Shown one piece after another: positions 32,078 through 43,170 of a stretch of 64,000 nucleotides of DNA. Position numbers and translations under genes: made by a program. How positions within the stretch are numbered: the first letter of the stretch is position 1; each line of letters begins with the position of its first letter. Below the pieces are notes generated by a model that was not told the origin of the DNA, did not search any database, and was given only the letters and a program-made list of their open reading frames with translations. This DNA comes from Davidsoniella eucalypti (lineage: Eukaryota; Ascomycota; Sordariomycetes; Microascales; Ceratocystidaceae), in NCBI GenBank assembly GCA_004009845.1, contig RMBW01000116.1:1-64000 (forward strand), read 5' to 3'.

Positions 32078-35000
32078 TCATGTTGGTCTTGCTTGTACTT
32101 GGTCTTGACCTTGCTTGACTTGTCCGCCCTGTGGGTCTTCTACTTCAGGCATCGGCTCAAGCGAACCTATCACAGCCGTATAAGAATCACTGCTGTTGTC
32201 TTTGATCTGCAGCTTCTGGGGCTGGAGCTGCTGCTGTTGGTCTTGTTCTTGCTGTTTCCGACCCACCGCTAGTTTTGCAGCAGCTATGGCCCGTGAGCTC
32301 TGTGCTAGTGGGGAATCCGACCTGTCGAATGTTTGACTTGACGCGGTAGGATTACGCGATGAAATGCTACGAGGCCTCCATGGAGCACCCCCATGCGAAC
32401 GAGCACCGCGAGGTAGTGATGAGGCACTGTTGGACCGTGATCGTCGTGATGTAGTGGTGCCAGTGGAGGAAGATGACGCCGCTGCCGCTGTTGTAGGGGA
32501 CTGGCCGTCCAAGTTTGATATTGGAGCATCACTGTCAAGATTAACTCCAGGGTTTATCGACGCAGATGCTGATGCTGACTCAGAGGTCGACGTCATGTCA
32601 GGGGATGCGTCGTTATGCTCAACTTCGTCTTCTTTGTAGTTGGTTAGACGGCGGACCCGAGATACTTTAAAGCCCATGTCGGGAACTTCTGGGTTTCTCT
32701 TTTCTTCATCTAGCGGGGGCTTGTTTCGCTGTGACTTGGGAATGCGTTTCGGCGCGCGATCCTGAACCCGGATCTCCATCTTGTTGTAAAAGTCAACACG
32801 GCGATCTTCCATGCTGGCAGGGAAGTTTTCGTTGTTGCGGCAGAGTGACATCCAGGTCGATATGACACCCAAGACAACCAAAATCATAATCGCAAGTACC
32901 ACTAGACCCTGAATGACGATGATGAATACAGCTATTCCAGTAGCGATATACCTGTTGATGTGGTAGCTCTCTAGCAACGGAATGGTAAGCATAGCAGTAG
33001 CAACTTTGCTGATACCAACCATCCATACCGCTAGAGCAGTGTTGCGAGTGCCCTCGTAAGGGTTGATAATTACCGTTGCGATAAAGGCAATCAACTCGAC
33101 AATGAACAGGCAGATAACTTGAGCATCAGGCGTGCCAGAGCCGCCACCGACTATGATGGCCTTGACGACCTGGTAGAAAATCCATCCACTAAAGTACCAC
33201 CAGCGCGTTCTTCTATAGTTTCCTGTCAACCAACCGAATCGTTTGATATATTCTTCATCGTCATGAGCATCTAGGCGGCGTACATCCGGATTCTCGGGCG
33301 TAAAGAGAACGCGGACAAATGGAATATGAAACAAAGGCGCCACGCTCTCTTCGACTTCTTCGGCACTCAGCTTGCTTGTGCGAATAAATTCAACGAACGG
33401 AACATGGCCTTTGATGATTTCGATCTTTTCAATGCGGATGGGGTCAGGGACAACGGTGAATCTGCCGTTGTTGCATCTAACGTAAATGGCATACACCACG
33501 CCTCCGGCGAATGCACAAACAACAAGAACAAACGTCATGGCAGCAATGATCCGGGGTCCAGGGGGGCTGCCAATAGATAGCTGGAATATGGCAAGAGTCA
33601 GGAGGGAGGTCGAGGCAAGAAGTGCATATCGCGCTGCGGCAACAGCCATGAACCCCCAGATATGTGATCTAAAGAAATCAAAGCTGTTGCGTTTCCAACT
33701 AGTAAGGCACAACAGATCAATGCAAACTTTGAACATGGCAACACCAGCAACAACCGCCAGTAAGAACACCAAGAACCAGATTGCGGCAACAGTGAAGGCT
33801 GACTTGACCGGAATCTGGACGGGGGTCAAGCCGCCACCAAGTCCATTGCTAGTTCCAGGCATAGGCATTCCTGGTAAGACAGGGTTGCCGTTCCACGTGT
33901 AGTCCCATGGATTATTAGGGTTGAAGTCATCGTGACTTCTAGGAGCGAGTATTTGCTCCAACATCTGGTTGGTGTAATCCAAGGAGCGGCCATATAAGGA
34001 CCGCATAGCCTCGCTATTTCCATCGTCTGGCTGGGCTTCTCCCGGAACTTCACCAACCCAGTCGGGGCTTCCCGCAATGCCAGCCCAGTCGTTAAGTGAT
34101 CGGATCAGCTGATCAGTGCGGATCATGCCAGATGCCCAGCTAAAATTGGACCACCAGGCTGGAAGCACCTTGGGCCATGGAACTGCTACGGCGCTATGCA
34201 GGAACATGGACTGGAACATTTCAAAGATAGCCAGGACTGAGACGGCATGCGCTGAGTGCATGCGCATATGCGGCACGCTGAATCCATAGACGGCAGTCAG
34301 AAATGAGGCGACGATAGCAACACCGGTGAAGATGGCAATGAATGGTACGACGAATCGGGGCTGGTAGAAAGTGTGGCCGTTGCCCATTGGGGCCTGGAAA
34401 CAGCCAACGATATCCTTGGTGGTGTTTGAATAGACATATAGCCGGGCATAACCCTCTATATCGGGCATGGTGCGCGCAAGAGCTGGCACGAAAGATAGCT
34501 GCTCTGTAGAAAGGGAGATGGCACCCCAGGCGGTAATATTCTCCGAGGACCGGGTAGGACACATGCTGCAGCAGTGAGTTAGACAATGTGCGACTTTCAA
34601 TCTGCTACGTATGCCAGGTGAGTGAAGTGCTTACCTATACACGGAATAGACACATGGGTCAAAGGTAAGAGAAAAGGTTGGCTTGCCGTCTAAAGTTGCG
34701 TTAGTAAACTATTTGATAGTGCGTACTGTATCTACTATCCTGCATGGGGTCTACTCACAAGCATAGACAAAGATGCGCACTAGAATAAGAGTAGTTAGCA
34801 TAGGGCTCCCTTCGTGACGCGCTGGGGAATGGCTTACTCATTACGGTGTCTTCGACAATGCTAGTTGTGCCATCCATGTGGAAAAGCACTGTCTTGTTGT
34901 CGTAGTACAATGCGGCATCAAACTTGTTTATCTGGAACTTGCTGCCAGCTGCAAGACAATCACCAAAATCGCCCGTAAACAGTGCTGGTTGTCTATCGGC

Positions 35001-35174
35001 ACGGAACAGCATTTCCTGTCCGTCGGTAGTATAGCCTTCGACGTAGGTGACATTTCTATAAGCGGCTGCCGCCGGGCTACCGAAAAATAATAGTACAAAG
35101 AATAGCATAGCTATCTTGGTCAAGGGGGCGGGCCATGGCCGGCGGAAGTTGCCGTCGCAGTATGGAGAGGCCAT
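32078..35174 (-). CDS. TRP-like membrane protein (ML-like domain plus TRP transmembrane domain)
   Basis: Four exons (35174-34838, 34779-34759, 34689-34635, 34565-32078) give 966 residues; the second exon is only 21 bp. The N-terminus has a signal peptide (LFFVLLFFGSPAAAA) followed by an ML-like luminal domain (NVTYVEGYT, GDCLAAGS, LYVYSNTTKDIVGCFQAP). Nine or so membrane helices of the TRP domain follow, between about residues 250 and 720, including a VPHMRMHSAHAVSVLAIFEM segment, WFLVFLLAVVAGVAMF and GWIFYQVVKAIIVG. The cytosolic C-terminus (about 240 residues) is Ser/Thr/Gln-rich and disordered. This matches the FLC/YOR365C/YAL053W group of fungal proteins, implicated in FAD or haem transport, calcium homeostasis and cell-wall integrity; which role applies is not visible here. 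Only the fully spliced frame connects the signal peptide to the TRP domain, which supports the model. Confidence 0.88.
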
Positions 35175-37218
35175 TGTGTTTAGAGCGTTGGTTTGATTGT
35201 GCGGTCAGCTTGGCTAGCTGCCATAGACCGTACGTGATACAGAGCAACAGGCCTGTCGTGGAGGTAGAGGCACAGATTAACAGATTAGGAGCCGCTGTAG
35301 AACTAGTATGCAGCAGACGTGATAGAGGAGCCCAAAGGATGCTGACGATGGTGCATATGCCGAGTTTCGTTACAAAGCAAAGCACATGGCTTGCCGTGAC
35401 TGTGGTCTCAATTTCCGAGTATGCAGACGCAGTGCGGCCTCTTAAGCCGGCTTCGGGAGTTCCTATGTTCGACTTCGAATAATGCCTAGTTATGATGCCG
35501 GTCTTTTGTGCTGCGGGATGGAAAGCAGTGGAAGGTGAAAACGCAGCTAGCCGCCTGAGAAAAGCCAATCCCCTTCTAATGAGATTGCCGCTCCTGTCTT
35601 GCTGTCTGTTTTTGATTCTTCGGGCGCGAGTCGAGTCGAGAACAAAAGGAAAACAAAGGCTTGGTCCCAAAATCACAAGCCAAAAAGAGCGGGCCAGGCC
35701 TTCTTCAGTACTATTCGGCTACTATGGTATATGTATGCACCCAAGACGGCCCAAAGGGTTAGACTCAGTTCCGCCCAACAAGAAAGAAGCCTCCGTGATC
35801 GCGGATAAAAGAATGAATATAAGATGGCCGATCGTTCGTCAGAACTTCACATTGACAATCGTCGCCGTAGAAAAATGCAAAAGGAAGGAGAAATGTTTAG
35901 TAGAGTGGCAATGCGCTACACGAACGAGCGAACAATGCTTCAATCTCCTGCTGACTAAGTATCTTGACTGGATCAAGAGAAGAAGCAGTTGCTACCTTAT
36001 CTACATGCTAATACAACTGAGGTGGGCCTCTCTAAAGGAAGGACTCCCAAAAGGGTGCTTGGCGACAGGAATTATATTACACCGTAAGGGTTGCTTTCAA
36101 CTTATATTTCTTCAGTGCACCACTAATTGATTACAGAACCATTCCATTGTAATCTTTGTTACCGCCAAGGAATCAAGGACTTTCGACTGCCTCTTTAAAT
36201 TGGGCTCACAATTTTATTTTAGCATTTTCCCCGGGGAATGCTTGACATGACTAGATAGAAAAGAGAGCTAGTTTTGCATACGAAGAAAGGATCGCCTTTT
36301 CCTTGTGCGCTCACAGTCCAGCCACGGCAGAGATTAGTGATAAAATCATGGTGGCAGGGTAAGGATCATGCATCTAAGCTTGGCTTAACTTCTGCTGGCG
36401 TTCAGCTGTCTGGACGAAAAGCTCTGGTCACCAAGCTATCGACTGATCGTTCCAGGCATATAACTACTTCTAGTAAGCCCCGGGTTTTCATCAAAGACTA
36501 TCACTCACAATAAGCGCATTGTATAGTCCGGAGAGCGCGACCTACATCTTTCATGGCAGAGTCACACCGCAAGATACTCGCTTACCAGATAGTCTGGAAT
36601 GCATTTCCTCATAAAAGCTATCGGCAATCCATACCCTTATAAGTAGGGATGGACTGCTTATGGAGGGATTGAGTCAGTTCTCTAAGTGTATTAAAGGTTT
36701 ACTGGTGCATCTGCCAAATACCCAAACAAGAAATATTGTCTTATAAGTCTTACAAAATACCAAACCTTCTAGATTGAGGCTGATTTTTTTTTAATTCAAC
36801 GTGTTCAACTAGCCATGAGTTGGCAACTCTAATTATTCCAGCGAATGCATTGTCCTCAATAATTATTTTCCTAAGAGCCGCAGATCTTCTAGTTGCCCCG
36901 CATTACTTTGTTTGCCACCAGCTTTATCACTCAAACGGCCCAGCGTTGTAGTTTACTGATATTGCAACAACTATTCTGGCCCTGAATGGATTAATCATAT
37001 CGTTATAGGAGCAAGGGTTGCTTGTTAACCCTTGCCAAATAATGCGTCGAAAAATAGGTTACTAATTGCCAGGGTCCCTGCATATCTGCGAAGATCACGT
37101 AATTCGCCAACGCTACATTTGAAAAACAGCAGGCTTTAATTTTTTTTTCTTTGAAATCAAATGATTCGTGATACAGCAAACGTCAAACGAACATATCATC
37201 ATCAAAAATGATGACCTT
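35175..37218. other. Intergenic region, 2 kb
   Basis: Promoter side of the TRP-like gene. The 212-codon plus-strand frame at 35492-36130 has irregular composition and no domain, so I do not call it. AT-rich sequence follows to the tRNA gene. Confidence 0.4.
37204..37208 (-). terminator. RNA polymerase III T5 terminator of tRNA-Thr
   Basis: Five T on the minus strand about ten bases beyond the tRNA 3' end, the usual Pol III stop. Confidence 0.6.
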
Positions 37219-37290
37219 TGCCCTCACTCGGAGTCGAACCGAGGACCTTGTCATTACGAGTGACACGCGCTACCACTGCGCTATAAGGGC
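37219..37290 (-). tRNA. tRNA-Thr, anticodon CGU, intronless
   Basis: A complete 72-nt cloverleaf on the minus strand. The acceptor GCCCTTA pairs with TGAGGGC (one G-T pair). The D arm is GCGC-AGTGGTA-GCGC and the anticodon arm is TGTCA-CTCGTAA-TGACA with anticodon CGU, reading ACG (Thr). The T arm is CTCGG-TTCGACT-CCGAG, and the discriminator base is A. A box (TAGCGCAGTGGTAGCGC) and B box (GGTTCGACTCC) internal Pol III promoters are present. Confidence 0.95.
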
Positions 37291-38835
37291 TGATGGCTAT
37301 TTCCATGAATTTTGGGTCTTACGGGAATATATATAGGATATGCAGTTTCGGCGAATTTTTTTTTTGGGGGAAAATTCGTATATAATTGTAGTTCAAGAGA
37401 GAAACGATATGGTAATGAGTAGAATAAGTCAATAAATAGAGGTGGGCACTTGACCTGGGCACTTAGTCCTAAGGAGATAGATAGAAATGGCGGCTAAGAG
37501 GCTGATAATAGCCCAAGGAGAGTGGACCAAATGTGGTATGCAAGAGGTCATGTGGACCTAGAAGGCAATGAGATGGCGTCGTATGATCTTAGTGATTTAG
37601 GTAGACGTTAAATATAATCAAATCAAATCAAGGCAATGAGATGCTAAATATATAGACTATGTATTTGACGAATAACCTTTTAATCATTCAGGATAGTGAA
37701 TCGAGATAGAGGGGGAACTACTGATTTCTAATGCACTAAAACATGTAGAGATGGTAGTGAGCATATTGTCTAGTGATCTGACTGAGCCATAATTCTACAT
37801 CTTCTGCCGAAATAGCCACAACCGTTTAATTAGACTATATCTAAGTGACTATAGAGAGACATGTTAGCTTTTATCAGTATCATAACCTTGACGAGAACAG
37901 TATACCAATCTCGAACAAAATGCAAGAGTCAAATCATATGTACAACTCGACACTGAAAGAAATAAAACCAATAAAGATACAAATGGGAGCGATAGATGGA
38001 AACTGAGTGGGTATGGATGGGCAAGCCATATTATGTATCAAATACTAATGTGCTGACTATGGGAGTTGACTTCAGTGTCTGTGTAACCATATGATAATTG
38101 TTGTCCCGTAGTTATCTGACGGGATAGGATTTATCAGTAGGTATATGGTGTATTGCTACATTGATAAATTAACCACAGAAAACCACAAATGCAACAATCT
38201 ATACGATTGAATATTGCACTAAATAGCTTTTTTCCTGTTTACGATGATGGATTATTTTTCGCCAAAGCTACAACTGATGGTCTTTCGATTCTGATAGATG
38301 GTAGCTATTTATTTGATACGATATATTTTTTTGTAGTTATTATAAGTTTTTTTTTTTTGATTCATTTTTATTAAGGTGGAAATGGAGCTCTTGATAGATA
38401 TGTAGCACCTCGGTATCCTAAGATACATAGCCCTGAACTAATACTAGTATACAATGTAAGGTGAAGGACAGCCTACTTCTCAACAGTGACAGGCCGATGG
38501 CGTAGTTATTATGATGTGGAATATATAAAGATTTTCGAAGAAGAGTGAACAGTATTATAGTGGATATGTCAATTGGCTTTCTGAAAAAGAAAAGACCGAG
38601 TGAACTTGTTCTCTACGAAGTATATTTCACCTTGTAGATTTCACTATTATGTATTATACATTAATTGTTCTTACTCGTGCCATTAATGAAAACTGACTTG
38701 CAGTCCTCCAACTAACAGACATTGCAAAATACATTTTTATTTCTGTACCGATTGGCTCTCAATCTAATAGTCCAGTACTATTTTGACCTTTCCCGGCGTT
38801 TTATGCCACAACCTTGACTCTATGACTATTTCCGT
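37291..38835. other. AT-rich intergenic DNA
   Basis: No gene is seen. It contains a family D insertion at 37576-37629. The rest is AT-rich with irregular short frames such as 38189-38374, which I do not call. Confidence 0.45.
37562..37643 (+). mobile_element. LINE-tail family D, copy 2, with target-site duplication
   Basis: A 54-bp insert (37576-37629) begins GCGTCGTATGATC and ends with the AAATCAAATC tail. It is flanked by AAGGCAATGAGATG at 37562-37575 and 37630-37643, a perfect 14-bp duplication. Confidence 0.88.
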
Positions 38836-40038
38836 TCACGCTGACTCCGGCATAGGTACAACAACGTTGGACTTCTTTTCTTCCTCCTCAGAAGGAGCTG
38901 CAGCAGTGACCTCTGTCGATGGAGCACGTGGTTTGCTCTGCTTCTTCTTCTCCTTCTTGACCTTGACAGGAGCTACGGGCTCGGGGTAAGCGGCCGCCGA
39001 AATCTCCTGCCATTTGAGGTCGGCGCTGTACTCAGCACGAATAGACTCAGTGAGCTTCAGAAGACCCTCTTCAACGATACGCTTGGCCAGCTGGGGAGTC
39101 AGGAGATCTTCAGAGTAGGCAGTAGCTAGGTCCTTGTAGCTAGTGAAAACAGTAGGCTCGGTAGCATCCTTGAGTGTCACAGTGACGGAGCCAACACCGT
39201 CCTCAGACTGCAGCTGTGAGTGAGGGAAGATGACGTGCTCAATAAATGCCAGAACACCATTGCCTTCGATCTCACGGGGCGCACACACGGCCTTGGAGAT
39301 CTTCTTCTTCATCGACGCAGGCTCCTCCAGCAAATCAATCTTGTTCTTGGGGTCGGACGAGCTCATCTTGCCACCAGACAGACCAGGCACCATAGGGTTC
39401 ATCAGATGGCAACGGTTCTTGAAGCCCAACTTAGGCATAGCGTCGTGCGACAAACCAAAGATCTTGCGCTGATCGAGACCACCGAACTCCGCATCGACAT
39501 CCAGGTACTCCTCATCCAACAGCTGCATCATGGGGTAGACGCCATCAGCCATGCAAGGCTCACCAGAAACCTTGACGACTTCGCTAGCCGCCCGCAGCGC
39601 ATCGTGCACCGAGACCTTTTTGCTCAAGCGTAGCAGGTCGCGCATGTACTCGGGAGACAGTTGGTACGAGCTACCACGGACAAACTCCAGACGTGAGAGA
39701 TCAACGCCAACGGCCTTCAGTAAAGAGCGGATGATGCGTTCATAGTACTGGGCACGGTTCTCCAGAACCCCTTCGGGCGCCTTGTCGGCATCAAGGAAGG
39801 CGTGTAGATCAGCTAGCAGAATCTTGACGGTGCAACCAGCCTTGAGGAACTGGGCCAGCTTGATTGCTGGAACGAGGTAGGCGGCGTGTGGCCGGCCAGT
39901 TGTGGCGCTACCCCAGTAGATCTTGATATCACGCTCGGACAGGATATTCTTGATGATATCACCACTGATGACCTCCTGCAGGTTGGAGGTGATCAGGGCG
40001 TATTTCTCGTCGGCAGTAAGTTCACCAGAAGGGGCCAT
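38836..40038 (-). CDS. TYS1: Cytosolic tyrosyl-tRNA synthetase
   Basis: 400 residues in one coding exon from the ATG at 40038; the frame extends three codons further to a TTG, which I reject. The class I catalytic core shows YWGSATTGRPHAAYLVP (the HIGH-like motif), LLADLHAFLD, a conserved tyrosine-pocket region YPMMQLLDEEYLDVDAEFGG, and LSGGKMSSSDPKNKID (the KMSKS-type loop). These are the hallmarks of eukaryotic-type enzymes that charge tRNA-Tyr in the cytosol. The last 40 residues are Lys-, Ala- and Glu-rich, a likely tRNA-contacting or disordered tail. A predicted 5'-UTR intron (40111-40209, GTAAGA...GACTAAC...TTTAG) lies upstream, followed by about 70 bases of leader. The mitochondrial enzyme is a different, bacterial-type protein and is not here. 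Confidence 0.93.
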   Translation of the reverse strand: MAPSGELTADEKYALITSNLQEVISGDIIKNILSERDIKIYWGSATTGRPHAAYLVPAIKLAQFLKAGCTVKILLADLHAFLDADKAPEGVLENRAQYYERIIRSLLKAVGVDLSRLEFVRGSSYQLSPEYMRDLLRLSKKVSVHDALRAASEVVKVSGEPCMADGVYPMMQLLDEEYLDVDAEFGGLDQRKIFGLSHDAMPKLGFKNRCHLMNPMVPGLSGGKMSSSDPKNKIDLLEEPASMKKKISKAVCAPREIEGNGVLAFIEHVIFPHSQLQSEDGVGSVTVTLKDATEPTVFTSYKDLATAYSEDLLTPQLAKRIVEEGLLKLTESIRAEYSADLKWQEISAAAYPEPVAPVKVKKEKKKQSKPRAPSTEVTAAAPSEEEEKKSNVVVPMPESA

Positions 40039-40110
40039 GGTAGGCAATATAAGCAGGTTTCGAGGTTGAGATATAAAAGAGGTTCGAGAGGGCCTGTCCA
40101 GGGAAGCAAA

Positions 40111-40209
40111 CTAAAGAGAATACGATGTTAGTCCACGGGAAATACTATAAATTGCAGTAGAAAAAGAAAAAGAAAAAGAAAAAAAGGCAAAAGGAAAGCA
40201 AGTTCTTAC
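40111..40209 (-). other. Predicted 5'-UTR intron of tyrosyl-tRNA synthetase gene
   Basis: Minus-strand donor GTAAGA, branch-like GACTAAC and acceptor CTTTAG over 99 nt. It contains a repeated CTTTTT-type pyrimidine run. Confidence 0.55.
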
Positions 40210-43170
40210 GCAAAATATTTCTCACGGCTTGGTGTAGTCGTTTCAACACTTATCGTCGCGGTCACTATGCAAGGCTCTACGGAAATGACTCAACTTGGTC
40301 GTTGCTCAACTCTTCACCACACTGCAAAAGTCATGCTATTGCGGGGGATTCGCATACTGTGTAAACACTGTTACGAATCACACCTTCAACCACCAGCTTT
40401 CTCTGCGTTTGGATGCTGTATCGCAATGACATTCGAGTCACATTGCGCAAGTACAGCGGTCACAGCTTGTCTGCCTTTTTTATTTTCAATTGCACAATCA
40501 ACATCCTGTCTCGTGCGCTCATTACGCCGCACATGCAGCACCGAACGGTCTTATCGTTTGCACTGTGCTCTCGATCATAATTAGGGTATGCTAGGGTTTA
40601 TAGTAACCCCTCAAACTAGGGTCTTCCATGACAAACTCACAAGCTCTAGAAACCTGGCTATGAAATTGGGAACTGCTGCGAGCAAGTCACATAATGTTGC
40701 CATCGTGGCTTATAGTACATTGTATGGTTTGTCTTGTAGGCTTTCATGTGTAACTAGTTAAAGCATACTTAATGAAACCCACCAATGCCATGCCAAAACT
40801 CACTCACTAGCTAAGCATCGTATCCGCCAAGTATTAACTCTTCACTCACACGATCATACTAACTCGCAATACAGACCGGCATCATTTCTAGGCGAAGGTA
40901 ATTGTTGCTGACAATTCGCCCATGCAACCAAGTCATATGGCGCAATTCAATTGTGGCTGGCTGAGTAGCTGTAGGGAATTTGAATTGGTAAGCAATTACA
41001 GTTCTAGTGTCTAATATCTAGAACATGTGTATGTTCAGGTCTTGACGAACGACCCGGGACTTTTTGTTTCGTATACTTATAACCGAAAGGGTTACTTGGG
41101 GCTGCAGATATTCTTTCTCTATCCCAGTATGTGTGTTACTGCTTACACATCCCATATCATATGTAGTAGCACAACTACTCGGTTACATAGTATGCTGTGA
41201 CCAATAACTTGAATTTAGACCGCTTCTCTCGTCGGAAGGACGGGGTTGCTACGCACCGTATTGAAGGTTTAGTGAGGCCTATGGGGACCTTTGTAGGGGG
41301 CCGTCCGGAATCAATGGAGGGGAAGAGCGATGGGCAAGGGCCGGAAGAGGACGGTTGGTGACTAGGGCATGTTAGAATAGTTAGCCCATGCTCGATGATG
41401 TCTCTAGACAAGGGATGCATGTATCTTTAACGCATCATAAGTAGTAATGAATCTTCAAAGCCGATGCTAAGTTACTTTCGGACACATTGTCTATTGTAAA
41501 CAGTAGAATTATCAAATATGGCGTCTTCTATCATATAGTAAGGAAATTCATCGTCATGCTCGTATATTGATAATTTGTGCCCTTTATTGCCATTAACGTT
41601 ACATATGATGTATCCATTATCTATCTATAGCCCCTATGTACTTTTTTCTGGCCAGAGTTAACCGTGCATTTTCTTTTAGTATCTTATTTATTCTATAAGC
41701 AATTATTTGTGACTATGAAAAAGACAATAGGGAATAACTAGTGATAGTTGTTGCCGTAGCTGTGAAAAAAAGAGTTTTTAGACCGGGGCCAGCATAGCGT
41801 TATTCTCCATTTTCTGAGCACGTCATTCTGGGGCTCAGCATTAATGCCCCTCATTTTTGCTTTAGTATATAGTTAGCTATCAGTCTGTATGAGCATCTTT
41901 CAGTCTTCGGTGTTATGCTATGCTTTTTGGTGTATTCAAAGAAGCCAGATCAATCGAATAACATGGACTCAGATGTCTCACAACGTTTGCAGCTGTGATA
42001 TGTCGTAAAAATAGTATATAAAAATTGGAAAGCGTGGCGGCGACAAAATTAATCAGCTCAGTAATGTTGTAAGTCAGCTACATATTTGCCTCCCTTATCA
42101 GGTTGTAGGATTACACTAGTCGATTATTTCGATATTTTGAAAATTATACGCTCAACTTTAGCTTGGCTTGATCTCCACATGCTCAGAAATCGATATTCAT
42201 ATTTACATAGATCCATTTATTTTTATTTTTAATCTTCATGGCTCTATAGCTCCATAAGATAAATGAATTAAAAAAAATTAAAAAAAAAAAGATCCATTTT
42301 TGGCCTAGGCTTCAGCACATCATCATCGTTGTTAATTTATTTTCAATCTTCATGTCTACGCGAAGTCAGATAGTGCAAGGTCTTCCTGTAGGTAAGACGC
42401 CAATATCACAATATCAGTCTCATAGTCCAATACCTTGTCTTTCCAGCCATGTAAAGGTGTTACGCCAGTTTGCCCTGTTTTTATATATGCAATATCTCTT
42501 ATGCCGCACTTGACTAGCCACGATGTTTGCGACACCAAACCAATCTAGTCTGACATCACCCAGGGCTAATCAATATCCTTCTGTGGATTGAAATGACAAT
42601 ACAAGTGACCCTAGCAGAGACGGAACGAACTTTTGCTACTATATGTCCCCGAGAAGCTGATGAATACGCGGGCTGTCCCAGTCGCAGACAATACTTGCTA
42701 TATCTGGACCTATAACCTCTCTTCGTTGAACAAAATGTACCCAAGCCCCCTTACTGTCAACCGCCCTTCTCTAGAAGACAATCTAGCACACGGAGTTCCG
42801 TTTTCCCTCCATGGCCAACTCACCAAAACCCGGGGCTCCTATCGCTAAAGCAAGAATATATCAGTACTATTATGTACAGTCACAACGGGCAATTACTTCC
42901 AAGACTTAACGCCACTTATAAACTACCGCCCCAGCTGCTCCTTCCGTGTTCCGCCAAAAGAGCCCCACAACCCCTCGCTCTTTCCCAGTTAGATTTTTGA
43001 ATATCAACCAACAGTGGTCCCCCATTTTCTTCTTATTTTTCTTATAATCCGAGCCATCTTCTTATTCTTTTTCTTCGTCCACCTTCTTATATCTTCGAAG
43101 CAAAAGCCCTTTTTGTTTCTTTTTTTTCTCGTCTTTCCTCTCCATCCGTTTCCCCTCTCTCTTATTCACA
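40210..43170. other. Intergenic region between divergent genes
   Basis: Three kilobases separate the divergently transcribed tyrosyl-tRNA synthetase and ATP sulfurylase genes. No gene is recognised. A family A mini-retroposon lies at 42219-42289. The 150 bases before the sulfurylase ATG are pyrimidine-rich, as in highly expressed fungal promoters. I saw no clear sulfur-regulator binding site. Confidence 0.45.
42209..42299 (+). mobile_element. Mini-retroposon family A, copy 2, with TSD
   Basis: A roughly 71-bp insert with ATCTTCATGGCTCTATAG, CTCCATAAGATAAATG and an A-rich tail. Flanking repeats AGATCCATTT lie at 42209-42218 and 42290-42299. The copy has a longer A/T-rich 5' side than the others. 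Confidence 0.8.

Noticed and set aside
35492..36130. A 212-codon open frame on the plus strand
   Set aside because: Composition is irregular, no domain or signal is visible, and it lies in the promoter region of the TRP-like gene. It is probably chance.
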